From contig JAEORO010000025.1 of NCBI GenBank assembly GCA_016840855.1, positions 1 to 57,331 on the forward strand: DNA of 57,331 nt, given 5' to 3'. Under the pieces are notes generated by a model. The model worked only from the letters and a program-made list of their open reading frames with translations, ran no database searches and was not told the DNA's origin. A program made the position numbers and the translations under genes. Positions 15,514 to 24,404 of this stretch are shown here, one piece after another (position 1 is the first letter of the stretch; each line of letters begins with the position of its first letter). Source of the DNA: Candidatus Thorarchaeota archaeon (GTDB lineage: Archaea; Asgardarchaeota; Thorarchaeia; Thorarchaeales; Thorarchaeaceae).

Positions 15514-17364
15514 TTAGTCCGACATATATGGGTCTTCATCCATGTTGATATCGGCATAACCGACATCTCTCAAGAGATCCTCGATGGACTCAGCACCTGT
15601 TACCCAAGATAACGCCCATCGACCATCTTCTTGTAGATATAGCTCAACATCAGGGAGATCTCCAAGTAAATTGTGGTCCATCTCAATAGCATCTTGATAA
15701 GCACCTGCTAATGCCAATACAAAGCAAGAACCCCTTACATTTTCTAATTCGCCTACAGGAATGCCATCACCCATCAATCCCCCTGGTGTAGTCAGGAGTC
15801 TGTTATCTCTTGTAAACCAAACTTCATCTGTGTTTGGCCTGTAGAACTGAGTTATCTCTCCATCTGAATCACAAGTTATGTCAACTAAGCGGACTGTGGT
15901 CTGAGGTCTTATATGGAGGTCTCTAATTGGAACTACAGGGAAATGTTGCTTCACCAGCACATGATCAGCAACACTGTTGAAGACGCTGAAGTTTCCTATA
16001 ACAATATGTTCAGGATGCCAAAAGCTTCTTACTAATCCTTCAATATCATATGATTTTAGATGGAGCTCAACAAGTCTAGCTCTCACAACATCTTCTAATG
16101 TCCCTGTCAACATCTCTTGTTCCATTATGTACTGCATTCCATTAAGATTCAATCCACTATATTTCTCGTGGTAGCTATTCCATATTTCCTTGATTTCATC
16201 GAGTGTTGACACACTCTCGATTCTTTCAATTGTCTTCTTCTCAAAATCCTCAGCATCTTCAGAAACATATTCTCTTCTATTCTCAGGAAATATTGACCGA
16301 ACCTCTAGAGCCTCAACAATAATCATGGACGCCAGTGCTGTAATTCCTCGGCCTGACTCAATCATTATATTTGGTGGTGGGTGTTGACTGTTGCTTCTAG
16401 ACAGCTGCTCTTCCACGCCAGACACGAGGAGATGAGAGTACTGATACATATAGTCTGAAACATGAGAACTAGTGTAGTCAATCGCTAGTCCGCCACCAAA
16501 ATCAATGTTCGCAAGATTTGACAATCCCATGTTTCTCAGTTCCGTATAGATCTTTGTCAGTAGCCTGCCAAATTTTTCAAAAGATTCTATTTTGGTGATT
16601 TGTGAGCCTGCATGTGCAAGGATCGTTTGGACCGATTTTGCAAATCCCCTTTCTTTCAATAGCTTTACAACATCATATAGGTCGTGAATACTCAGACCGA
16701 ATTTGGAATCTCTCCCAGTGGAATGAGACCAGTGTCCCTCAACATTCAGATATGGCTTGATTCGCAATACTAGATTGGTTTCTTCAGCGTTGAACCGGTC
16801 AATAATCAAGCGAGATTCATGAACTGATTCAATAGAGATTGCTATATTATAGCCCTCATCCATACACTCCTTAATTAACTCCAAATACTCCGGGTCTTTT
16901 GCTCCATTACAGACGATGAGCCTATGCTTCTCGTTTGCAATGACGTTTTTAATTAGAAGTAGTTCTGCTTTTGTTCCAGCCTCCAGACCATATTCAGAAT
17001 CAGACCTAATAACGGCTGTAACACAATCCTTGCGTTGATTGACTTTGACTGGATAGATCCCAATGAACTTCCCTTCAAAGCCAAGTTCACTGATCACTCT
17101 TTGAAATGCGGCCTTAAGTTTCTTAATTTGGTACGTAATCAGCTGTGGTACCCGTAGAGTGAATGAGGATGTATATCCTGATTCGTTTCCATTCATCTCC
17201 TTGATTCTTTGAACAATCTCTCTGAAGGTTATAGTGTGTTCTTGAAGTCGTATACAGAGATCACCTTCCTTTGTGATGTCTAGAAAGTGAAGGTCGTTTT
17301 TATTCACACCATAGACTATTCTTGATTTATCTAATGACCAGTTATCATCTACCACTGCATTCAC
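15514..17364 (-). CDS. speA: Biosynthetic arginine decarboxylase (SpeA type)
   Basis: The 616-aa PLP enzyme follows bacterial and plant SpeA from end to end: the Schiff-base lysine K107 in GIYPVKVNQRK, ILAHAGSQ, the LANIDFGGGLAIDY segment and the C-terminal VRGSCFVLALAGAYQDAIEMDHNLLGDLP. It converts arginine to agmatine, the first step of polyamine synthesis. Most archaea use pyruvoyl-dependent arginine decarboxylases, so a SpeA copy suggests acquisition or an older mixed inventory. The GTG at 17364 overlaps its own ribosome site (AAGGGTGA), so translation may start three codons later. It lies 23 bases after the Cache receptor gene and probably shares its transcript. Confidence 0.9.
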   Translation of the reverse strand: MNAVVDDNWSLDKSRIVYGVNKNDLHFLDITKEGDLCIRLQEHTITFREIVQRIKEMNGNESGYTSSFTLRVPQLITYQIKKLKAAFQRVISELGFEGKFIGIYPVKVNQRKDCVTAVIRSDSEYGLEAGTKAELLLIKNVIANEKHRLIVCNGAKDPEYLELIKECMDEGYNIAISIESVHESRLIIDRFNAEETNLVLRIKPYLNVEGHWSHSTGRDSKFGLSIHDLYDVVKLLKERGFAKSVQTILAHAGSQITKIESFEKFGRLLTKIYTELRNMGLSNLANIDFGGGLAIDYTSSHVSDYMYQYSHLLVSGVEEQLSRSNSQHPPPNIMIESGRGITALASMIIVEALEVRSIFPENRREYVSEDAEDFEKKTIERIESVSTLDEIKEIWNSYHEKYSGLNLNGMQYIMEQEMLTGTLEDVVRARLVELHLKSYDIEGLVRSFWHPEHIVIGNFSVFNSVADHVLVKQHFPVVPIRDLHIRPQTTVRLVDITCDSDGEITQFYRPNTDEVWFTRDNRLLTTPGGLMGDGIPVGELENVRGSCFVLALAGAYQDAIEMDHNLLGDLPDVELYLQEDGRWALSWVTGAESIEDLLRDVGYADINMDEDPYMSD

Positions 17365-17387
17365 CCTTGCGCTTTGCTGAGGAGTTA

Positions 17388-18860
17388 CTATTCCTCCTCT
17401 TCACGTATGGAGTCAAGCATTCCTTGGAAAGCTCGAGCGAGCTCGCCAATCTCATCATCTTTCGCAATGTATGTTGCATCTACTTGAAGGTCTCCGGTGC
17501 TAAGCGGTTGGTCTTTTATCCTTGCTGCAACATTTCTCTGTGCGAGATCCATTAGATACTGCAATGGTCTTGTAATAGTATTTGAGATGGCAACCGCGAC
17601 AATTCCTGCTACTAGGATACCTCCTATGGTCACAATGATGATGTAGGTTGCTGCTTCTGCATTCTGTTCTATGATTCTCGCTTCAAGACGTGGAATACTC
17701 TCTAAGACCTCATCCAAAGGCACTGAGATTACACAGATGTAACCACCTTTTCCGACCTGCGTGAACACTAGGATTCTTTCATCTCCACCTCGTGTATATC
17801 GCAATGTTCCTGAAGTCCCTTCAGGTACGCTTGTGATTTGGTCAATATTAGCTTGAGTCAATGCTGGTGAGAAATCAGGGTTCACTTCCACATTGAGAAG
17901 ATTTGGCACTCCACTTATGTACTCGTCATCTTCAACCTCTGGGTGTGCAACTACTCCACCATAAGAATCCAAGAGAAATGCGTATCCAGTTTCAAGGATT
18001 TCCACATTGATGATTTTGTCTTTGATGTCTTCTATGGTGATATCACCAGAGATGACTGCAAAAGGAATGCTATTTCGATACACCACTTTTCCTATCGATA
18101 TCAATAGCACACCATCAAACTCATCATAATATGGCTCGACAAATACCATGTCGCCATTTCCATCCCAGATCGTTTGATACCAATATTCTCCTCTTGGATC
18201 GTATGGATCAGCTAACCTTGCCGCATCTGAAATTGGTCCCAGTATGCTACCAGGATAGTTTATGAAGAGTCCATCATCAGCAAACGCAATATAGAGCCAT
18301 CTAAAGGCTAATTGGTTGTGTATTGCTCTAAAAATGTAGTCGATATTTGATACGCGCCCCAGATTGTCAGCGTTTGCAGGAATATCCGCGTAGCTGGAAT
18401 TGTAGTTTGTAGAATCGGTGTTTGCTATATACCAGCTGCTGTATTCCCATGAAACATGAAGGCCATAGTTGGGATCATAGTGATTGTCAGCTGGTGCTGG
18501 AGATACAGAGTCATCTTCAAACAGGAGGTCGTAATACACTTCTCGATATTCATAGGTTGAACTTGGATCAAATAGTGCTTCTAATTCCTCTGCAGCAGCG
18601 GCAATCATTCCTTCTGCACTAGCTAATTTTTGGTTTATCACCAGTGCTGTCTTTTGTGCTGTTTCAACCATGTTTGTTTGAATCTGATTCTCGAGGGCAA
18701 TGGAGCTTTGGTCGCTTGTTGAATTGCCTATTAGGTTCACAAAAGTCAAAGATACAACCCCTGTAACAGCTAGGGAAAGCAGTGAAATTGTTAGAAAGGT
18801 GATAATTACATTAGTTCGGAATTTGCCTTTCTTTCTGGTTTGTGTAGTTGATTGTACCAT
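17388..18860 (-). CDS. Cache-HAMP membrane receptor without an output domain
   Basis: This 490-aa protein has an N-terminal membrane helix (residues 18-42), an extracellular double-Cache domain (about 50-400) with the YDPRGEYWY pattern at 220-228, GYAFLLDSYGGVVAHP and a second membrane helix (about 405-428). A HAMP domain follows, and the chain ends near residue 490 with an acidic helix. There is no methyl-accepting, kinase, cyclase or other signalling domain. It resembles a chemoreceptor that stops after HAMP. It might form heterodimers with the Cache-HAMP-TPR-VWA protein encoded 13 bases upstream, whose Cache domain is related. The two genes and speA appear to form one operon. Confidence 0.8.
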   Translation of the reverse strand: MVQSTTQTRKKGKFRTNVIITFLTISLLSLAVTGVVSLTFVNLIGNSTSDQSSIALENQIQTNMVETAQKTALVINQKLASAEGMIAAAAEELEALFDPSSTYEYREVYYDLLFEDDSVSPAPADNHYDPNYGLHVSWEYSSWYIANTDSTNYNSSYADIPANADNLGRVSNIDYIFRAIHNQLAFRWLYIAFADDGLFINYPGSILGPISDAARLADPYDPRGEYWYQTIWDGNGDMVFVEPYYDEFDGVLLISIGKVVYRNSIPFAVISGDITIEDIKDKIINVEILETGYAFLLDSYGGVVAHPEVEDDEYISGVPNLLNVEVNPDFSPALTQANIDQITSVPEGTSGTLRYTRGGDERILVFTQVGKGGYICVISVPLDEVLESIPRLEARIIEQNAEAATYIIIVTIGGILVAGIVAVAISNTITRPLQYLMDLAQRNVAARIKDQPLSTGDLQVDATYIAKDDEIGELARAFQGMLDSIREEEE

Positions 18861-18873
18861 CCCTTTTCACCTC

Positions 18874-21747
18874 CTAGTAGTCAACGGTTGATCCTCCAAT
18901 TTCCATTTGTGCCATCAAGACTCCCACCTTTTCAAACGCTTTCTCAATCTCTAACCTTACGTTTATAGTGTCTACAACAGAGAAATACTGTCCTTGAGGA
19001 ACTCTCTCACATATTGATTCTAGTAACTCTTCTGTCGTGATTGCTTGCCCCGTTTCCTTTGAGATTATTCTTCTATCCGTATCCGCACGATTTCTAAGCT
19101 CTTGTCCAACTCCAATTATTAGCAGATTGACGTCTAGATGATGATCTCGAATAAAGCCCTCGATAGTAAGTGGTTTCTTTCTCTTCATTCTATCCTCTTC
19201 TGTGAGGATTCCCTCCAAAACATCTAATGAGTACGTTTTAGAGCTGTTATCCTGTCCATCAGTTAGAGCAATCACCCACCTATGTTCACTGGACTCTATT
19301 TTCTCAAGTTCTTCAAGTGCTCTTCCAAGAGCATCGTAGAAGGCTGTAGCATAATTTGGATATTTCAGGGAATTCAAAGTCCTAACTATTTTGTTCTCAT
19401 CATCTTCGCGCTCACCCTTTATTGTTAGAGGGAGAAGTTCTCTATATGATGAGTTGAAAACTATCACAGATACTGCATCTTGAGGATTCACCTGACTATG
19501 GAGAATCTCTAATGCACCATTAACTGCAGCTCTAATTCTATTCTGAGCCTGCATGCTGCCTGAGTAGTCAATCACGAATGTTACACTTTTCTTGAACATT
19601 ATAGAGCGTCTTAGTTTCTCTGCTTTCCTCCGAACATCATGACTAGGTTTGTTCTGCTGATCAAGAACATCACCAAGTCGTTGCATTGCGAATACAACCA
19701 GCCAAAGCTCATCTGTTTGCTGGCCATAAGAGATTGCCTCATTATAGGAATCTTCTGCTTTCTTCCATTTTGTTTGGACTTGATGTAGCTCTCCTTTGTG
19801 ATAGTGGATGTAAGCTAGACTTCTCAAGTAGTCTATTTTCTCAGCGATTTCCTTGGCTTCATCATACCTTGATTGAGCTTGACTGTACCGACCATCACGC
19901 ATCATGACAAGACCCATAGCATCATATCGTCTAGCAAGACCATATTGATTCTGAATAGTCCGGTCAATAGCTTCAGCATCCTCTAATAGCTTTAGTGATT
20001 TATCAGTATGACCTCTATCCATCTCAACCAGAGCCATGTTATGATAGAGCGAAGCAATTCTGATGAGCGCATCTTTCTCATCTGCTCCGTTCTCTTTTGC
20101 TTTTTCGAGTAGGTTATTTGCAATAATCATGGATTGTTCATAATAGTCCATTGCATTTCCTACATCTCCGCGTTGCCTGAACACATTTCCTATGTTCTGA
20201 AGCATTGTCTGCTGGCCAACATCAATCTGAAGTCTGCGACTGATTTCCAAAAGGTTCTGATAGTTCGCTAATGCTCTATTGAGGTCTCCTCTAATAAATG
20301 CCTGATTGCCGAATCTTGCAGCTTCTTGGAAACTAAGAAGTGCATCTACTGTGGTTCCGACTTCCTCATATAACGCCCCTGAAGTCGTTATTCCTCGCGT
20401 GAAATCTTGTCGAGCCATCTTGTTCACAAGGCGCGTCATCTCCGTAATTGGTTCAATTACAGATTGGGCTCTACGATACGACACAAGAGTAACAACTCCT
20501 GCAACAATTGCTAAAACAGCTCCCAGAGCTATAGTGAGTATCAGTGTCTGAGTTCCCACAAGATTAAGCATTGCTACTGCAGGCGCTATCACATCAGAAT
20601 CCGGAACTACCACAGCTAGCACATAGTCTGTGTTTGTAACATTTACGAAAGCCATGTGCCAAGTTTGTCCCCCTTTCTGAAATTCTTCTAGTCCCGAGTC
20701 TTCTACTAGAACTGATGAGCTCAATAGATTTCCAAATGCTACTGCCTCTGGACTTGTCATGCTACCGAACTCGAGCTCCTCAATCGGAAGCGGCTCATCA
20801 AATATTCCTAATTGAGGATGTGCAACAACGACTCCATCGCGATCAAGTAAGAATGAGTATCCATTCTCCAAGACCTCGAGATTCAACACATTCTCATTGA
20901 TTGTTAACATTGTAACATCTGCTGACACTACACCAATTAGCGTTCCATTATCATACCTGACTGGTCGTCCCATCGATATTACAAGTCCAACCGAAGGATC
21001 GATATATGGCTCCGTGAATACTATGCTGTTATCACTCGGATTTTGTGTAGCTACATTTGTGTACCAATCCTCTGCATTCGGGTCGTAATCTTCTGTTGGT
21101 AGTACTGGGTTTCCATCGTCGTCCTGTTGGAAATAAATGAGGTCATCAAATGGGTAATTTCTGAATAAGTGTTGGTTGGAAATTCCTAAATCAAATCCCA
21201 TGTATAACCATCTATAGTCTTCATTCATCTCATGAAGAGCTCTAAAGATGTTGACCATATTGGATGAAACGTCCAAAGCATACTGCGTTCCAGGAGATAG
21301 GTCATGAGGATCATCGTTATTCCATGCAAACCTTGGCATGTAATAGCAATCAGTTTCAAATGTGATATAATATGAAAAATACGCCTCTGTAATCTCCGGA
21401 TCTGTTTCAAAAGTCAAGTCCCCCCAATTAGGCTCCTCTGTTGAATCCCAGTAATAGCTATATCGAGGTGTTGCGTTGACTCTCTCATTGAATAGATCTT
21501 CGCAGTAAGCCTCCATCATATAGACTCCATCGACATAATTCTGCCATCTTTCTTCAATGAAAACGCCAGTGTCATTCGAAAGCCTGACTAAGTTCGCTAA
21601 CTCTTCAGCTTTCAACTCCTCCGCAGCATCAGCAGCATTAGCATTAGAAACATCATTGATAGCTATTATCGATAATGAAGAAATCACAAGAATCGGTATC
21701 AATGCTACAACGACAAACGTGACTACAATTCGCTTTGAGATGTTCAT
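18874..21747 (-). CDS. Cache-HAMP-TPR-VWA membrane receptor
   Basis: This 957-aa protein combines four modules. A membrane helix (residues 8-30) is followed by an extracellular double-Cache domain (about 40-390, with YDPNAEDWY at 221-229 and GYSFLLDRDGVVVAHP). After a second helix (400-424) comes HAMP (425-475), then a run of TPR repeats (about 475-710). A von Willebrand A domain (719 to about 900) has an intact MIDAS start D727-x-S729-x-S731 and a downstream TDGQD. Extracellular ligand sensing thus appears tied to a cytosolic scaffold and metal-dependent adhesion domain rather than a kinase. I do not know this architecture from characterised systems. It lies between the propeller gene and the output-less receptor. 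Confidence 0.85.
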   Translation of the reverse strand: MNISKRIVVTFVVVALIPILVISSLSIIAINDVSNANAADAAEELKAEELANLVRLSNDTGVFIEERWQNYVDGVYMMEAYCEDLFNERVNATPRYSYYWDSTEEPNWGDLTFETDPEITEAYFSYYITFETDCYYMPRFAWNNDDPHDLSPGTQYALDVSSNMVNIFRALHEMNEDYRWLYMGFDLGISNQHLFRNYPFDDLIYFQQDDDGNPVLPTEDYDPNAEDWYTNVATQNPSDNSIVFTEPYIDPSVGLVISMGRPVRYDNGTLIGVVSADVTMLTINENVLNLEVLENGYSFLLDRDGVVVAHPQLGIFDEPLPIEELEFGSMTSPEAVAFGNLLSSSVLVEDSGLEEFQKGGQTWHMAFVNVTNTDYVLAVVVPDSDVIAPAVAMLNLVGTQTLILTIALGAVLAIVAGVVTLVSYRRAQSVIEPITEMTRLVNKMARQDFTRGITTSGALYEEVGTTVDALLSFQEAARFGNQAFIRGDLNRALANYQNLLEISRRLQIDVGQQTMLQNIGNVFRQRGDVGNAMDYYEQSMIIANNLLEKAKENGADEKDALIRIASLYHNMALVEMDRGHTDKSLKLLEDAEAIDRTIQNQYGLARRYDAMGLVMMRDGRYSQAQSRYDEAKEIAEKIDYLRSLAYIHYHKGELHQVQTKWKKAEDSYNEAISYGQQTDELWLVVFAMQRLGDVLDQQNKPSHDVRRKAEKLRRSIMFKKSVTFVIDYSGSMQAQNRIRAAVNGALEILHSQVNPQDAVSVIVFNSSYRELLPLTIKGEREDDENKIVRTLNSLKYPNYATAFYDALGRALEELEKIESSEHRWVIALTDGQDNSSKTYSLDVLEGILTEEDRMKRKKPLTIEGFIRDHHLDVNLLIIGVGQELRNRADTDRRIISKETGQAITTEELLESICERVPQGQYFSVVDTINVRLEIEKAFEKVGVLMAQMEIGGSTVDY

Positions 21748-21806
21748 TTGCTCTCCACCACTATTTTACTAATCTTCAGAATCAATGATTTCATCCTCAA
21801 TTGTCT

Positions 21807-23246
21807 TTATCCACTCCAAGTGCCCAGTTCATCTAGAAGCTTTCTTTCGAAATCATTGAGGTCTTGTTTCTTTTCGAGTGTGAACTCATCGTCAGACAAT
21901 GAGCCTTGAATTGCTCCCTCACCAAGTAGGATGATAAGGGTACGCCGCAATATTCTTCGATTTACTCCGGTTTCTTGTTCTAGATGACGAATGTCCAATG
22001 TATCAGTTCCACGGAGAAGGTTTCGAAGAGTTCCTTTCACTTTTTGGATGTCGTGTTTTGAAGGTGCTGGAATCTTCTTCTTGGGCTCTGTTCTTACAAA
22101 TGTGTTACCATCAATGTGTCCCTCGATTACATCACTCTGAATCATAGCTTGAAGGCTACGACGTAAATTGTATGCTGCTGGTCTAGGAAGCGTTCTTCTA
22201 AGAATTCTATCAAGTTCCTTGAGTTTTATCCTGTTGTGTTTAGATGTAATCGAATCAATGCTTTCTTGGATATACTCCTCTAGGATATACTCCTCAATCA
22301 TTTCCAATTGAGCTCCGCAAGACGTACAGGTTGACGCTTCTGGTGTTGTTGGTGCACCACAATTCCCACATTTTATCGCTCTTCTGTATAGAACTGTCTT
22401 TGTCGAACCAATCTGCTGTAGAATTACTTTCTCAGTCCTTGTTACCTTTCCTGACTCTTGGACTTCCCAAAAGCTAAGCTTATGGTTTTTTGTACTAACT
22501 ACAAGAAAGGCGACATCTGAAATGTCATCGGGGATCCCGGTAGCCATTGCTCTGGGAATGTCTTCAACATCAAGTCGGGCAATCTCATTCCCATCGATGT
22601 CCCAAATCCGCAGTGTTGAAGAATGGTCCCCGGTAATGAACAAAATTCGATCACTGAATGAAAGAACCGCAAAGACTGAAAGACCTGGACCTAATTGCAG
22701 TTCTTTTAGTTGGTAGCCAGCTGCAGTGAGGACTGTAACCAAACCACTCATTTCAGCTACGACTACTTCCAATTCAGTGTCCTTTGTTATGTCTTCAAGC
22801 CAAACGTCAGCGATAGGGTCTCTCATTGTTCTCGTGAAAATTGTATCCTTGTCATCATTGTATAGTATAACTCGGTTGTTTTCTAATGCAACAACTACCT
22901 CTGCTGCATCATCTCCGTCGATATCACGTGCATCACATGCAACAATATTACTCTCTAGTCTAATGTTCCAAACTGGACTTCCTCTGTGGTCTACAACAAG
23001 GACTTTTTTTCCTACTCCTCCCACAAGAGCATCTTTTCCTTCTCCTTCGATATCAGCTACTGCAATGCATCTGACCTTACTGCTCCACTTTCTAGCACTG
23101 CGAAGAATTCCCTTTGCATCAAAGACTCTGAGCTGGTCACCGTAATCTAGTGAAAAGATTTGAGTGCTGGCATCCTTTCTCTGTCTCACGTACACAGAGT
23201 ACACATTCGCAGAAGTCAACACATTTGCAACTGAGCGAATCTTCAA
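21807..23246 (-). CDS. Beta-propeller/zinc-ribbon protein with C-terminal winged-helix-like region
   Basis: The first 300 residues form propeller-like blades with recurring strand pairs such as DARDIDGDDAAEVVVA and DITKDTELEVVVAEM (FG-GAP/WD-like). A zinc ribbon CGNCG-x9-CTSCG follows near residue 315. The remaining 150 residues are helical, with two similar segments (KLKELDRILRRTLPRPAAYNLRRS and LDIRHLEQETGVNRRILRRTL), each followed by a beta wing, which look like winged helices. No signal peptide is present, so it is cytosolic. It is the first gene of the run leading to the receptors and may be their soluble partner. Function is unknown. Confidence 0.7.
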   Translation of the reverse strand: MKIRSVANVLTSANVYSVYVRQRKDASTQIFSLDYGDQLRVFDAKGILRSARKWSSKVRCIAVADIEGEGKDALVGGVGKKVLVVDHRGSPVWNIRLESNIVACDARDIDGDDAAEVVVALENNRVILYNDDKDTIFTRTMRDPIADVWLEDITKDTELEVVVAEMSGLVTVLTAAGYQLKELQLGPGLSVFAVLSFSDRILFITGDHSSTLRIWDIDGNEIARLDVEDIPRAMATGIPDDISDVAFLVVSTKNHKLSFWEVQESGKVTRTEKVILQQIGSTKTVLYRRAIKCGNCGAPTTPEASTCTSCGAQLEMIEEYILEEYIQESIDSITSKHNRIKLKELDRILRRTLPRPAAYNLRRSLQAMIQSDVIEGHIDGNTFVRTEPKKKIPAPSKHDIQKVKGTLRNLLRGTDTLDIRHLEQETGVNRRILRRTLIILLGEGAIQGSLSDDEFTLEKKQDLNDFERKLLDELGTWSG

Positions 23247-23312
23247 TTTCTTCTCTGCACCTTGTGAACACTTGTTGCATAGCCATATAAGTGTGCATAG
23301 ACTTCGAGCAGA

Positions 23313-24392
23313 ATGATGAGCAGTTCAAAGAGTTGCAGGGTTGGCTTTCTCTGGAGTCCTAGTCTAGAAACTTTCAATTTTGGATCAAAGCACCCAATTA
23401 AAGTCGGACGCTTTCAGATGGTGCGTGACTTTCTTGCTGAAAATGATTTCCTTAGCCAGCCAAATGTTGAGATTTTGACACCTCAACCACTATCTGATGA
23501 ACTTTTACGCATGACTCATACAATAGAGTATCTCGATGCAGTTCGAAGAATATCCGAAACCGGTGAAGGTGAGATTGCTATAGATACACCTGGATTTCTT
23601 GGTATTTTTGAGAATGCCAGCATAACATCAGGTGCAACAGTTACCGGGGTTCGTGCAGTAACAGATGGAATTGTAGACCATTTCCTCTCACCAACTGGTG
23701 GATTTCATCACGCCAAATTTGAGTGGGGCGGTGGGTTTTGCATATTTAACGATGTGGCTGCTGCTGTATATGAGTTGAAATCTCTAGGATATCAAAGAAT
23801 CTTAATTGCTGATTTTGATGTACATCATGGAAATGGGACTCAAGCTTACTTTTATGATGACCCAGAAGTCATGCAGATCTCTTTCCACGAAGACCCGGAA
23901 TGGATGTTCCCACATGATGGATTCATCGAGGATATAGGCGAAGGAGCAGGCTGCGGATACAACATCAACATGCATTTTCCTATGGATTCCTGCGATGACG
24001 TCTATAGATATGCCTTCGATGAGCTTGTACCACCCCTTGTAGATTTCTTTCAGCCAGAGTTCATCATTTTTCTCCCGGGTTTCGACGCTCACTATAGAGA
24101 TCGTCTTGCACATCTCAATCTGACAACTGACATTATCAGATACATAACTTCCTACTTTCACGATGCAGCTCATAGATTTAGTCAGGGTCGTTTTGGAGTT
24201 CTTGCGGGGGGTGGCTATACTAATGAATCATTCAAATGGGGTATTGGAATTGTAATGTCTGTCCTCTCAGGCTACAATTATGAACCACCTAAGCAAGAAC
24301 CACCATTTGAAGACGATGAAGAAACATGGACTGCTGTTAAACATAATGTTGAGAAGGTCAAACGATTAGTTTTTCCGATTCTAGGTCTTTAG
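23313..24392 (+). CDS. Histone-deacetylase-family protein (AcuC/HDAC-like deacetylase)
   Basis: The 359-aa product has the zinc-deacetylase core: the paired histidines in GGFHHAKFEWGGGFC, the metal-binding DFDVHHGNGTQAYFY, SFHEDPEWMFPH, FLPGFDAHYRDRL (second metal Asp) and AGGGYTNESF near the end. Family enzymes remove acetyl groups from lysines of proteins, including acetyl-CoA synthetase in bacteria, or from polyamines. The last option is of interest because arginine decarboxylase is encoded 6 kb away, but this is only a possibility. Transcription is divergent from the propeller gene, 67 bases apart. Confidence 0.88.
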   Translation: MMSSSKSCRVGFLWSPSLETFNFGSKHPIKVGRFQMVRDFLAENDFLSQPNVEILTPQPLSDELLRMTHTIEYLDAVRRISETGEGEIAIDTPGFLGIFENASITSGATVTGVRAVTDGIVDHFLSPTGGFHHAKFEWGGGFCIFNDVAAAVYELKSLGYQRILIADFDVHHGNGTQAYFYDDPEVMQISFHEDPEWMFPHDGFIEDIGEGAGCGYNINMHFPMDSCDDVYRYAFDELVPPLVDFFQPEFIIFLPGFDAHYRDRLAHLNLTTDIIRYITSYFHDAAHRFSQGRFGVLAGGGYTNESFKWGIGIVMSVLSGYNYEPPKQEPPFEDDEETWTAVKHNVEKVKRLVFPILGL

Positions 24393-24404
24393 AAAAATAA
24401 TGTT

